In this document: one piece after another, positions 50,498 through 59,602 of the stretch | Position numbering within the stretch: the stretch's first letter is position 1 | Layout: each line of letters begins with the position of its first letter | Assembly: GCA_016219965.1 (NCBI GenBank) | Contig: JACRJM010000015.1 | Location: 62,001 to 126,000, forward strand | Direction: 5' to 3' | Origin: Candidatus Schekmanbacteria bacterium | GTDB lineage: Bacteria; Schekmanbacteria; GWA2-38-11; J061 | Length of the DNA stretch: 64,000 bases | Notes under the pieces: generated by a model | Database searches by the model: none | What the model was told of the DNA's origin: nothing | The model's input: only the letters and a program-made list of their open reading frames with translations | Translations under genes and position numbers: made by a program

Positions 50498-53400
50498 ATG
50501 ATGGACCATATTGATTTTGTGCATCTGCACAACCATACGCAGTACAGCCTCCTTGACGGTGCGCTGAAGATAGAAAATCTTATTGATACCGCCATATCCC
50601 TTAAGATGCCTGCCATCGCGATAACTGACCACGGCAATATGTTTGGGGTGATAAAATTCTATCAGAAGTGCATGGCTAAAGGGATTAAGCCCATAGTGGG
50701 CTGCGAAGTCTATGTGGCGCCCGGGAGCCGTTTCGATAAATCGCCAAGAAAAGGGGAAGGGCAAAACTATTATCATCTCATACTTCTTGCCAAGGACAGC
50801 AAAGGCTATCACAACCTCCTTAAGCTTGTTTCAGCGGGCTACACTGAGGGGTTTTACTACAAACCGAGGATTGACAAGGAAATCCTTTCGCGCCACAGCG
50901 AAGGTTTGATAGGGCTGTCTGCCTGTCTTCACGGCGAGATACCGTCGCTCCTTCTTTCAGGCCAGACCGAGGAAGCGGAGAAAACGATAGGTTTTTTCAA
51001 CGATGTTTTCGGCAAGGGAGACTTCTACATCGAACTCATGGATAATGCTATCGAGAGGCAGAAGGAAGCAAACAGGCTTCTCATTGAGACAGCAAGGAAA
51101 CTTTCAGTACCGATAGTTGCGACCAATGACTGTCATTATCTTAAACGCGAAGATGTGCGTGCCCATGAGATGCTCCTCTGCATAGGCACGAAGAGTACCA
51201 TGAACGATGAAAAAAGGTTCAGGTTCCAGACAGGGGAGTTCTATTTTAAAACTCCACACGAGATGCGGGAAGCATTCAGAGGATATGAGGAAGCTCTGCA
51301 CAATACTGTCGAGATAGCTGAAAAGTGCAATCTCCAGCTCGGTTTCGGGAAAACGCTTCTTCCCATGTATGTTCCTCCTGAGGGAATGGACCTGAAACAG
51401 TATCTTGAAAAACTTGCAAGGGATGGGCTTGAAAAAAGGTTCAGCGTCATGAACTTGAAGCCTGAAGGAAATGACGAATCAAAGAAAAAAAGGGAAGAGT
51501 ATCTCGCCCGTCTTGAAATGGAACTCAAGGTAATTGAGTACCAGGGCTTTGAGGGCTACTTTCTCATAGTATGGGATTTTATAAACTATGCAAAACAGAA
51601 CAATATACCGGTAGGACCGGGAAGGGGCTCTGCCGCCGGAAGTCTGACTGCATACTCTCTGGGTATCTCGGATATAGACCCCATCCGTTACGGACTGCTT
51701 TTCGAGAGGTTTTTAAATCCTGAGAGAAAGAGCATGCCTGATATAGACGTGGACTTTTGCGAAGCGCGCCGGGAAGAGGTCATATCCTATGTAAGGAAAA
51801 AATATGGCTCTGAGAACGTAGGGCAGATAATCACTTTCGGCACCATGAAGGCAAAGGCGGTTATAAGGGATATAGGAAGGGTGAAGGGAATGAGCTACGG
51901 GGATGTCGATGCCATCGCGAAACTTATTCCTAATGAACTCGGTATAACTCTTTCAAGGGCAATAGAGAAAGAACCGCGCCTTAAGGTCCTCATTGATGAA
52001 CGGGAAGAGGTAAAGGACCTTTTCAATGTAGCTATGACCCTTGAAGGTTTGAGCAGGCAGATGTCAACCCATGCCGCAGGTGTCGTGATATCGCCTGAGC
52101 CGCTTGCAAATTTTACTCCGCTTGCAAGGAACATTGACCAGAAACAGGGCGAAGGGAATAACGGAGAAGTCCTTACGCAATACGATATGAAGGACATTGA
52201 AAGCATCGGGCTTCTCAAGATGGATTTCCTCGGCCTTAAAACTCTCACAGTCCTCGACAAGGCAGTAAAACTCATAAAGAAGACGAGAGGGATTACACTT
52301 CAACTGGATACCATCCCCCTTGATGACCCTGAAGTTTACAGCTTCCTCTGGGAAGGAAAGACAGCAGGAATATTCCAGCTTGAAAGTTCGGGGATGCGCG
52401 ATGTGCTGAGGAAGATAAAGCCTACCGTCTTCGAGGATATTGTCGCGCTTATCGCTATTTACCGTCCCGGTCCGCTGGAAAGCGGGATGGTTGACGACTT
52501 TATCGCTGTCAAGCATGGCAGAAAAGAAGCAAAGTATGAGCACCCTCTGCTTGCCGAGATATTGAAGGAAACTTACGGTGTTATCCTCTATCAGGAACAG
52601 GCGATGAAGATCGCAAATGTTCTCAGCGGATTCTCGCTTGCGGAAGCAGACATTCTCCGCAAAGCCATGGGAAAGAAGAATCAGGAACTTATGGCTACGC
52701 AGGCAAAGAAGTTCGTTGATGGCGCTGCAGAAAGAAAGGTGGACAAAAAGGTCGCACAGCGAATATTCGACCTTATAGAGAAATTCTCCGGTTACGGCTT
52801 TAACAAATCCCACAGCGCGGCTTATGCAGTGCTCACATACCGCACATCATATTTAAAGCACCACTATCCGCAGGAATTCATGGCATCGCTTATGACAAGC
52901 GACATAAACAATACAGACAAACTCGTAAAGTATATCAATGAATGCAGGGAGATGGGGATGAACATACTCCCTCCCGACATCAACCACAGCATGGGAGAAT
53001 TCACCATTGAAAATGGTTCTATTCGCTACGGACTCACAGGGGTAAAGAACGTCGGTATGCAGGCAATAGATTCCGTTGTTGCAGCAAGGGAGAGCGGCGC
53101 AGGGTTTAGAGACATATTTGATCTCTGCGAGAGGGTAGACCTTCGTGTCATGAACAAGCGTGTAGTTGAGAGCCTCATACAGTGCGGCGCATTCGACTGT
53201 TTTAAGATGCCGCGCAGCGCCATGATGGCAGGGCTTGACGGGGTTCTTGAAGAAGCCCAGAAGGCAAAGGAGGAGCTTGCTGCGGGACAGATCAGCCTTT
53301 TTGGAGGCGAAGGAACTATTTCAGAGGGTATATTCAAAAAACTTCCAAACATGCCAGAATGGGAAGAACATGAACTGCTCACCCGCGAGAAAGAGCTTTT

Positions 53401-54094
53401 AGGATTTTATCTCACAAGCCATCCGCTTGCCCGTTATGAAGAACTTTTAAAGAGATATGCTGATTTTGATCTCTCCGCATTTTCCGGTCTGGATGAAAAA
53501 GAAGAGGATACTGCTGCTGTTGAAGCGGAGGTATTAAATAATGCAGGCGGTGCTTCGCATCATGTACAGAACTCCAATATGCAGGATGGGAAGGTAGTGC
53601 ATGTAGGAGGATGCTTGAAAAACGTGAAATCCATAAAGAACCGCAAAGGCGATGATATGGCTTTCTTGGAGCTCGAGGACCTCAACGGAAAAGTCGAGGT
53701 AACAGTTTTTGCAGATGCGTTCAGAGAGGCTTCGACTCTCCTGCAGAAGGACAGGCTTGTTTTTCTCAAAGGGAGGCTCCAGGACAGGAATGGAGTGTTT
53801 GGCATCATCGCAGAGAAGATAATCCCCATTGAAAGGGTGCGCGAAGAGTTCACTGAAAAGATATCGATAGAAATAAATTCTGCCGGGCTCAGGAAGGAAG
53901 ATGTCAAGGCATTGAAGGATATCCTTTCTCATCAGGGGAGCGGAGGATGCCGGGTGCTCTTCACTGTCCATACAAGAGAGGGTCTTGTAGTCAATCTCAA
54001 ACTCGATGATAAAGCAAGAGTGAAACTTACAGACAAGCTCATAGCTGATGTTGAAAAGATATTCGGGAACGGCTCAGTCAGCTGCCTCCTTTAA
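50498..54094 (+). CDS. dnaE: DNA polymerase III alpha subunit DnaE
   Basis: 1198 residues. The N-terminal PHP domain begins HIDFVHLHNHTQYSLLDGAL. The polymerase active site has Asp415 and Asp417 in MPDIDVDFCEARREE, plus GPGRGSAAGSLTAYSLGISD and FERFLNPERKSMP. The thumb and fingers (ALRKAMGKK-like ILRKAMGKKNQELM) and helix-hairpin-helix regions follow. The OB domain near residues 1020-1110 has FLELEDLNGKVEVTVFADAF. It is the replicative polymerase. Its last 21 bases overlap the NlpC/P60 gene on the other strand. Confidence 0.98.
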   Translation: MMDHIDFVHLHNHTQYSLLDGALKIENLIDTAISLKMPAIAITDHGNMFGVIKFYQKCMAKGIKPIVGCEVYVAPGSRFDKSPRKGEGQNYYHLILLAKDSKGYHNLLKLVSAGYTEGFYYKPRIDKEILSRHSEGLIGLSACLHGEIPSLLLSGQTEEAEKTIGFFNDVFGKGDFYIELMDNAIERQKEANRLLIETARKLSVPIVATNDCHYLKREDVRAHEMLLCIGTKSTMNDEKRFRFQTGEFYFKTPHEMREAFRGYEEALHNTVEIAEKCNLQLGFGKTLLPMYVPPEGMDLKQYLEKLARDGLEKRFSVMNLKPEGNDESKKKREEYLARLEMELKVIEYQGFEGYFLIVWDFINYAKQNNIPVGPGRGSAAGSLTAYSLGISDIDPIRYGLLFERFLNPERKSMPDIDVDFCEARREEVISYVRKKYGSENVGQIITFGTMKAKAVIRDIGRVKGMSYGDVDAIAKLIPNELGITLSRAIEKEPRLKVLIDEREEVKDLFNVAMTLEGLSRQMSTHAAGVVISPEPLANFTPLARNIDQKQGEGNNGEVLTQYDMKDIESIGLLKMDFLGLKTLTVLDKAVKLIKKTRGITLQLDTIPLDDPEVYSFLWEGKTAGIFQLESSGMRDVLRKIKPTVFEDIVALIAIYRPGPLESGMVDDFIAVKHGRKEAKYEHPLLAEILKETYGVILYQEQAMKIANVLSGFSLAEADILRKAMGKKNQELMATQAKKFVDGAAERKVDKKVAQRIFDLIEKFSGYGFNKSHSAAYAVLTYRTSYLKHHYPQEFMASLMTSDINNTDKLVKYINECREMGMNILPPDINHSMGEFTIENGSIRYGLTGVKNVGMQAIDSVVAARESGAGFRDIFDLCERVDLRVMNKRVVESLIQCGAFDCFKMPRSAMMAGLDGVLEEAQKAKEELAAGQISLFGGEGTISEGIFKKLPNMPEWEEHELLTREKELLGFYLTSHPLARYEELLKRYADFDLSAFSGLDEKEEDTAAVEAEVLNNAGGASHHVQNSNMQDGKVVHVGGCLKNVKSIKNRKGDDMAFLELEDLNGKVEVTVFADAFREASTLLQKDRLVFLKGRLQDRNGVFGIIAEKIIPIERVREEFTEKISIEINSAGLRKEDVKALKDILSHQGSGGCRVLFTVHTREGLVVNLKLDDKARVKLTDKLIADVEKIFGNGSVSCLL

Positions 54095-54607
54095 AATCCT
54101 GCGGGCCCCTAAAAAAGTTTTTTCCCAGTAATAATCATATAAGCTGTCTCTGGTTACTCCGCGCGATTTTGAGGCATGATAAAATTCCCCTCTTTCGCTG
54201 TAGATCCCCACATGACCGGGTGCCGATGGCTTTGTACTGCTTCCGAAAAAAAAGAAAAATGGCATAAGGCAGCATGAATGGTTTTCGGTTTTTACCGACG
54301 TGTCAAAGAAAAGAAGATCTCCGAAGAGATAATCCTTGTCTTCAACCTCTTTGCCTGCCTTGAACTGCTCTGCCGTAGTCCTTGGTATGCTTACGCCTGC
54401 GCTGGCATAGACTTTCTGTGTAAATGCCGAGCAGTCTATTCCGTTCTGTGATGTGCCGCCGTATCTGTAAGGCGTATTAATATAAGAGTCCATGGTCGTC
54501 TTCATTGCCCGCCTCTGCTCGTCAAGCGTCGGCCCGCATGATGAGAAAAGAGCGATTGAAAAAAGCAGTAGAAAAAAATATTTAAGAAATCCGTATCTTT
54601 TTTTCAT
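54074..54607 (-). CDS. NlpC/P60-family peptidoglycan hydrolase lipoprotein
   Basis: 177 residues. Lipobox LFSSC gives Cys24. The NlpC/P60 core has Cys59 (NGIDCSAFTQKVY), His132 (GHVGIYSERG) and His144 (EFYHASKSRG), the catalytic Cys-His set. It should cleave peptide cross-links near the outer membrane inner face. Between GDLLFFDTS and GHVGIY lies an unusual 28-residue insert containing CCLMP and a run of Phe, coded by an A-rich homopolymer region on the plus strand (54245-54260). The insert could be real, or reflect a local sequence error. Confidence 0.88.
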   Translation of the reverse strand: MKKRYGFLKYFFLLLFSIALFSSCGPTLDEQRRAMKTTMDSYINTPYRYGGTSQNGIDCSAFTQKVYASAGVSIPRTTAEQFKAGKEVEDKDYLFGDLLFFDTSVKTENHSCCLMPFFFFFGSSTKPSAPGHVGIYSERGEFYHASKSRGVTRDSLYDYYWEKTFLGARRILKEAAD

Positions 54608-54682
54608 AATAATAACAGCAGATTGTTTTTGATGAGTATATCATACCACATGACGATTTCATTACCAAGTACAACTCAGACA

Positions 54683-54710
54683 TTGACAATTGGACTAATA
54701 GAAAGATAAT
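54683..54710 (+). promoter_or_regulatory. Putative sigma-70 promoter for the nucleotidyltransferase-glmS cluster
   Basis: TTGACA (54683-54688), 16-base spacer, GATAAT (54705-54710), 40 bases before the start. A good ribosome site (TTAGGAGGG) follows. Confidence 0.55.
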
Positions 54711-54750
54711 TTAAGGATAATTTAGTATTCCCATTAGGAGGGAAATTTAA

Positions 54751-55962
54751 ATGAAGGCAGTTATACTTGCAGGAGGCAGAGGGAGCAATCTAAACCCCAT
54801 AACTGAAACCCGCGCGAAATCGATGATAAACATATGCGGTAAGCCTATCCTTGAATACATAATCAGGGGCTTGAAAGATGCCGGCGTAAGCGATTGTATT
54901 ATGGTTGTTGATCACCAGAAGGAAATGATAAAGAACCACTTCGGCAGGGGTGAAAAATGGGGAATGTCTTTAAGCTATGCTGAGCAGGATAAAAAGAAGG
55001 GTATAGGGGGAGCAGTTCTCTCTGCATCGGACAGGTTCTCAGAGGGGGGATATTTTCTTCTTGTTTACGGCGACATAGTTTTCTCGTCAAACATCTTCCT
55101 TCCAACTTTAATGTCCTTCAATTCCCTCAAAGCGGCTGTGGCAACAATATGTATCCCTCCTGCTCCGGGAGAATATGGGAACATCTACATGAACGACGAG
55201 GTGCAGATAACCCGCATAATTGAAAAGCCTGACCATGATAGATTAGGCAATTATATTCTTGCAGGTGTGTTCGTGCTGCCTGTGAGCTTCTTTGATATCC
55301 TGAAAGATGTTGGGGGAAAGATGGAGGATGCCTTTGAGAAACTTCTTCAGAATAATGGGCTCCATGCGTCCATATATGAAGACGACTGGATAGACATTGG
55401 TTATCCCTGGAACATAATCGATGCCAACAAGATATGCATGAAAGAGATAGACAAGACTGTAATATCCAATACTGCCAAGTTTGAGAACAACGTAACGATC
55501 AATGGACCTGTTGTAATAGAGGACGGCGTTGTCGTGAAAGCGGGAGCAACCATAAACGGGCCATGCTATGTGGGTAAGAATTCATTTGTAGGGAACAATG
55601 CGCTTATAAGGGAATACACTTCATTGGGTGCGGAGAGCCTTGTGGGGTTCGGAGTTGAGATTAAAAACAGCATCATATTTGAGAGGGCCAACATAGGAAG
55701 GCTTTCCTTCATAGGCGACAGTGTAGTCGGAGAAGGGGTTGACATAAGCCCATGCGTTGTAACTGTCAACAGGGACATTAACAGGGAAACCATTAATACC
55801 ATGATAAAAGGGAAGAAGGTTGACAGCAAACTCCAGAAGCTCGGCGCATTTATCGGGGATGGTGCGATCATCGGGGCAAGCAACACGATTCTTCCGGGAA
55901 CGATCATTCCACACAACGCGAAAGTGCCCCATAAAAGTTCACTCTCAAACTCTGATTTCTGA
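54751..55962 (+). CDS. Sugar-1-phosphate nucleotidylyltransferase with LbetaH domain (GlmU-like)
   Basis: 403 residues. The N-terminal Rossmann-type domain starts MKAVILAGGRGSNLNPITET and has ARAKSMINICGKPILEYI, the nucleotide and Lys motif, then VYGDIVFS and IIEKPDHDRLGNYI. From about residue 240 it has a left-handed beta-helix (VTINGPVVIEDGVVVKAGAT, VGEGVDISPCVVTVNRDIN). This matches bifunctional GlmU-like enzymes, or archaeal/thermophilic sugar nucleotidyltransferases. Its place beside glmS points to UDP-GlcNAc or a related sugar. glmM is not nearby. Confidence 0.85.
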   Translation: MKAVILAGGRGSNLNPITETRAKSMINICGKPILEYIIRGLKDAGVSDCIMVVDHQKEMIKNHFGRGEKWGMSLSYAEQDKKKGIGGAVLSASDRFSEGGYFLLVYGDIVFSSNIFLPTLMSFNSLKAAVATICIPPAPGEYGNIYMNDEVQITRIIEKPDHDRLGNYILAGVFVLPVSFFDILKDVGGKMEDAFEKLLQNNGLHASIYEDDWIDIGYPWNIIDANKICMKEIDKTVISNTAKFENNVTINGPVVIEDGVVVKAGATINGPCYVGKNSFVGNNALIREYTSLGAESLVGFGVEIKNSIIFERANIGRLSFIGDSVVGEGVDISPCVVTVNRDINRETINTMIKGKKVDSKLQKLGAFIGDGAIIGASNTILPGTIIPHNAKVPHKSSLSNSDF

Positions 55963-55988
55963 AACAGATTTAATAGAAAGAATCTGAC

Positions 55989-57800
55989 ATGTGCGGAATA
56001 AGTGCGATAATAGGAAAAAATGACATAGTGGAGAAGCTCTATAACTCCATCAAGAACCTTGAATACAGAGGCTATGATTCCTGCGGGCTCGCTGTGCTCG
56101 GAGCAAATGGAATAGTTGTGCGGAAGAATGTCGGTTCAGTAGAGCAGGCGAATGAAAAAGAAAAGTTTGTCGAGCTTTCAGGCAATGTCGGCATTGCGCA
56201 CACGCGCTGGGCAACGCACGGCGGAGTGTCAAAGGAGAATTCTCATCCGCATACAAGCTGTAACGGTGATTTTACAGTTGTCCACAATGGGATAGTTTCA
56301 AATTACATGGAAATAAAAGAAGAGCTTATCGCTTTAGGCCATATTTTCACATCGCAGACTGACACGGAAGTGATCCCTCATCTTATAGAAGAATGTTTCA
56401 AGCAGACCAAAAACGTGGAACGTGCATTGAGGGAAGCTCTTAAGAAGCTTAAGGGCACTTATGCCTTTGCCATGATTACGATTTATGACAAGGGAACCAT
56501 ATACTGTGCCCGCAATGAAAGCCCGCTTGTACTCGGTATAGGAAGAGAAGGTATGTTTGTTGGTTCAGATGTAAATGCTTTCATAGACTATACCAAGAAC
56601 ATAGTGTTCCTCAACAACGGTGAATACGCCATCGTGAGTGCTGACAGCTTCATAATAAAGGAGATGAGCAGGGGCGAAGAGGTAAAGAGGGACATAACCA
56701 AGATAGAGTGGGATGCCGAGATGGCAAAGAAGGGCGGCTACCCTCACTATATGCTGAAAGAGATTTATGAACAGCCAATGACTATCCAGAACGTCATGAA
56801 GATAGAGAAAAGCAGTATCGAAAGACTGGCGTCAATGATTGCCGAATCCCGCGTAACCTATCTTACCGGAGTAGGCACGACCTATTATGTGGCAATGGCT
56901 GCGCAGTATTATTTTTCGAAGATCGCAGGACAGTTTCTGCCGGCAATATCATCAGATGAATTTGAAAATGTTGCGATAGCAGGCAAGGACAGCCTTGTTG
57001 TGGCAGTCTCGCAGTCGGGTGAGACGTATGACACGCTGAGGGCGTTAAGAGCTGCTAAAAAAATGGGTGCGAAAACAACGGCTATAGTGAACGTAATAGG
57101 CTCTTCAATGTCCCGCGAAGTTGATTTTGCCATAATGCAGGGTTCCGGTCCTGAGATATGCGTGCTAAGCACAAAAGCGGCAATGGCCCAGATACTCATA
57201 TTGATAAGGACAGCCCTTGAGCTTGCAATCATAAAGGGTGACAGGGACAAAAAAGAAATAAAGAAAATCGAGAGCGCTGTGGCGGAAATGCCTGGACTGA
57301 TTCAGACACTGCTAAATGAGTATCAGGGTATTATAAGAAATATTGCTTACAGAAATGCGGCTGTTAAGAACTGGCTCTATCTTGGACGCGGAATTTATTA
57401 TCCTGTAGCCCTTGAAGCAGCGTTGAAGATGAAAGAAGTGACATACATTCATGCCGAAGGTATGCCGGGTGGTTTCATGAAGCACGGCACCATATCCCTT
57501 ATTGATGAAAGCATGAACAGCCTTGTCTTTGTTCCCACGCAGCATGAAGAGCCGATCTATGAACTTACGTTAAGCGGGGTCGAGGAGATAAAGGCAAGGA
57601 AGGGGAAAGTCATAGGGATACATTTTGGCGCACCGCGCGGACTCTTTGCCGAGGAGGTCAAACTCCCTGAAGTGCCGGAGATAATCGCTCCGCTTTTCCA
57701 GCTTGTGGCAGGACAGCTTTTTGCTTATTACACTGCAACAGCATTGAAGAGAAATGTTGACAAACCGCGTTCTCTCGCGAAATCAGTTACGGTGGCATAA
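55989..57800 (+). CDS. glmS: Glutamine-fructose-6-phosphate aminotransferase GlmS
   Basis: 603 residues. The nucleophile Cys2 follows the initiator (MCGISAIIGK). The glutaminase domain has RYDSCG-like YRGYDSCGLAVLG, GIAHTRWATHGGVSKENSHP, and DTEVIPHLIEE. Two SIS domains have VGTTYYVAMAAQYYFSK, VAVSQSGETYDTLRAL, LGRGIYYPVALEAALKMKEV and HAEGMPGGFMKHG, ending with PRSLAKSVTVA. It makes glucosamine-6-phosphate for peptidoglycan and lipid A. It sits between two beta-helix-containing genes. Confidence 0.98.
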   Translation: MCGISAIIGKNDIVEKLYNSIKNLEYRGYDSCGLAVLGANGIVVRKNVGSVEQANEKEKFVELSGNVGIAHTRWATHGGVSKENSHPHTSCNGDFTVVHNGIVSNYMEIKEELIALGHIFTSQTDTEVIPHLIEECFKQTKNVERALREALKKLKGTYAFAMITIYDKGTIYCARNESPLVLGIGREGMFVGSDVNAFIDYTKNIVFLNNGEYAIVSADSFIIKEMSRGEEVKRDITKIEWDAEMAKKGGYPHYMLKEIYEQPMTIQNVMKIEKSSIERLASMIAESRVTYLTGVGTTYYVAMAAQYYFSKIAGQFLPAISSDEFENVAIAGKDSLVVAVSQSGETYDTLRALRAAKKMGAKTTAIVNVIGSSMSREVDFAIMQGSGPEICVLSTKAAMAQILILIRTALELAIIKGDRDKKEIKKIESAVAEMPGLIQTLLNEYQGIIRNIAYRNAAVKNWLYLGRGIYYPVALEAALKMKEVTYIHAEGMPGGFMKHGTISLIDESMNSLVFVPTQHEEPIYELTLSGVEEIKARKGKVIGIHFGAPRGLFAEEVKLPEVPEIIAPLFQLVAGQLFAYYTATALKRNVDKPRSLAKSVTVA

Positions 57801-58505
57801 ATGCCGGACAGAATACCTTCTGAACTTCTTGCAAAAGAATTCTTTGAGTCAATCCCTGATTTTTTAAAAGAGCTAATCAATGATGAAATGCCTGTTTGGG
57901 AGGCGCTGAAAAAACTCAAGGCATTTATCTCTGCTTCAGTTAAACGTGAAATAAAGATTGATATTCCGCAAGGTGTTTATCTAAGCGGCAACGACATCTC
58001 AATCGGCGAGGGGACAAAAATCGAGCCGGGAGTGATGATAAAATCTCCGGCAATAATTGGAAAGAACGTAGAGCTTAGGCAGGGTGCCTATATCCGCGGC
58101 GATGTCATCATCTCAGACAACTGTGTAGTAGGCCATGCCAGCGAACTAAAGCATACCATAATGCTTGACGGCGCACATGCGCCGCATTTCAATTACCTTG
58201 GAGACAGCATCCTCGGGAAAAAAGTGAACCTCGGTGCAGGGACAATACTTTCCAATTTCAAGATGACCGCTGAGAAGAATATAAAGATCAGGTTTAAGGA
58301 TACTGTCATTGATACGGGGTTAAGAAAGTTTGGAGCAATGCTCGGCGACAATTCCGAGACAGGCTGCAATGCAGTGTTGAATCCCGGCACAATGGTTGGG
58401 AGGAATTCCCTCATTTATCCCCTTTCCCTTGTGCGCGGCTACATACCGCCAAATACGATTTACAAAGTAAGGCAGCAGTTCTCAAACCTAACACGAAATT
58501 CCTGA
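57801..58505 (+). CDS. LbetaH acetyltransferase, GlmU C-terminal-like
   Basis: 234 residues. After a helical N-terminus a left-handed beta-helix is evident: YLSGNDISIGEGTKIEPGVM, VELRQGAYIRGDVIISDNCV, HAPHFNYLGDSILGKKVNLG. The AHAPHFNYLGDS-type motif and GAGTILSNFK match the acetyltransferase domain of GlmU. It follows glmS without a gap. With the upstream nucleotidyltransferase it makes a split version of GlmU functions; the exact order of reactions is inferred. Confidence 0.82.
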   Translation: MPDRIPSELLAKEFFESIPDFLKELINDEMPVWEALKKLKAFISASVKREIKIDIPQGVYLSGNDISIGEGTKIEPGVMIKSPAIIGKNVELRQGAYIRGDVIISDNCVVGHASELKHTIMLDGAHAPHFNYLGDSILGKKVNLGAGTILSNFKMTAEKNIKIRFKDTVIDTGLRKFGAMLGDNSETGCNAVLNPGTMVGRNSLIYPLSLVRGYIPPNTIYKVRQQFSNLTRNS

Positions 58506-58527
58506 ATCCATACGCATCTCTTTCAGG

Positions 58528-58555
58528 TTGACAATGGAGTAAAAATCAATAGAAT
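58528..58555 (+). promoter_or_regulatory. Sigma-70 promoter for tRNA-Leu
   Basis: TTGACA (58528-58533), 16-base spacer, TAGAAT (58550-58555), 15 bases before the tRNA start. Confidence 0.6.
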
Positions 58556-58570
58556 ACGCAAACGCAAAAA

Positions 58571-58652
58571 GCCGAAGTGGTGGAATTGGCAGACACACCA
58601 TCTTGAGGGGGTGGCGCCGCGAGGCGTGCGGGTTCGAGTCCCGCCTTCGGCA
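58571..58652 (+). tRNA. tRNA-Leu (anticodon GAG)
   Basis: Acceptor arms GCCGAAG and CTTCGGC pair fully. The anticodon stem CCATC/GGTGG encloses TTGAGGG, giving anticodon GAG. A long variable arm (class II) and a TTCGAGTC T loop follow. CCA is not encoded; discriminator is A. The BtuF-like gene starts about 40 bases later. Confidence 0.95.
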
Positions 58653-58693
58653 TTAATGCTTCATAAGTTCCTTCCTTCTAACCTTGATTGACA

Positions 58694-59602
58694 ATGAAAA
58701 TTAAATTGCGTTGTTTGGTGCTCACGTTGGCGGTCTTATCGATTATAGCGCCGCAGAGAAATTCCTTTGCTCTATCGAGCGGTCATTTTGTTGATGAACT
58801 CGGCAGAGATGTATATATCCCTTCTGAACCGAAGCGGATAGTATCACTTGCTCCGAACATAACGGAATTACTTTTTGCACTCGGTCTTGGAGACAGGATA
58901 GTGGGTGTTACGAACTTCTGCAATTACCCTAAAGAAGCTCTCTCAAAGCCAAAAGTCGGGATGCTTCTAAATCCGGATATTGAAAAAATACTTTCCCTCA
59001 AGCCTGACCTTGTTGTGTGGCTTTCGGAAGGAGACAACAAGCCTGCCTTTGAAAAGCTAGAAAAGACTGGAATTAACCTTTATATTATTGCTCCAAAAGA
59101 TATTAGCAGCCTCGTTAAAACAATTAAAAGGCTTGGAGATATATGCAGGAAAGAAAAAGAGGCAGATGTCCTTGTGAAATCAATTGAAGAACGGCTTAAA
59201 AACATAGCGGCAAAAGTTGATAAGCTTGGAAAACCGAGAACACTTTTTCTTCTTGATATCAATACCCCTGTATCAGCTTCTGTTGGTTCTTTCCCAGATG
59301 AGATGATAAGGATTGCAGGTGGTTTGAATGTTATAAAAACAACTTACTCAAAATATCCGCGAATAGGATGGGAAGATATAGCCCGGTCGTCTCCTGAAAT
59401 AATCATAGTCGCAAGGCATACCGAGGAAACGGAAAAGAGTTTCAGGATGTTTAAGCGTGAGGCTGCGGTAACAGTAACTCCGGCTTCCCAGAAAGGGAGG
59501 GTCCATCTGGTTGATGGGGATATAGTGAGCAGAATGTCGCCAAGGACAATGGATGGTGTTGAAGAATTTGCGAGACTCATTCATCCTGAGGCTTTTAGAT
59601 GA
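58694..59602 (+). CDS. btuF: Periplasmic substrate-binding protein, BtuF/FhuD-like
   Basis: 302 residues from the ATG at 58694; a TTG at 58688 is possible. A signal peptide ends near NSFA. The substrate-binding fold has RDVYIPSEPKRIVSLAPNIT and LLFALGLGDRIVGVTNFCNY, IEKILSLKPDLVVW, then PRIGWEDIARSSPEIIIVAR. This is the helical-backbone family for vitamin B12, heme or Fe-siderophores. Adjacent permease and ATPase genes make an importer. The BtuF name is by neighbourhood and sequence likeness; the cargo is not proven. Confidence 0.85.
   Translation: MKIKLRCLVLTLAVLSIIAPQRNSFALSSGHFVDELGRDVYIPSEPKRIVSLAPNITELLFALGLGDRIVGVTNFCNYPKEALSKPKVGMLLNPDIEKILSLKPDLVVWLSEGDNKPAFEKLEKTGINLYIIAPKDISSLVKTIKRLGDICRKEKEADVLVKSIEERLKNIAAKVDKLGKPRTLFLLDINTPVSASVGSFPDEMIRIAGGLNVIKTTYSKYPRIGWEDIARSSPEIIIVARHTEETEKSFRMFKREAAVTVTPASQKGRVHLVDGDIVSRMSPRTMDGVEEFARLIHPEAFR

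Noticed and set aside
52064-52813. 249-codon minus-strand frame inside dnaE
   Set aside because: It is the mirror of a conserved polymerase sequence; the dnaE frame carries all the motifs.
58652-58693. Cobalamin riboswitch before the BtuF-like gene
   Set aside because: Only about 40 bases separate the tRNA from the start codon, too short for the RNA element, and no B12-box-like sequence was seen.
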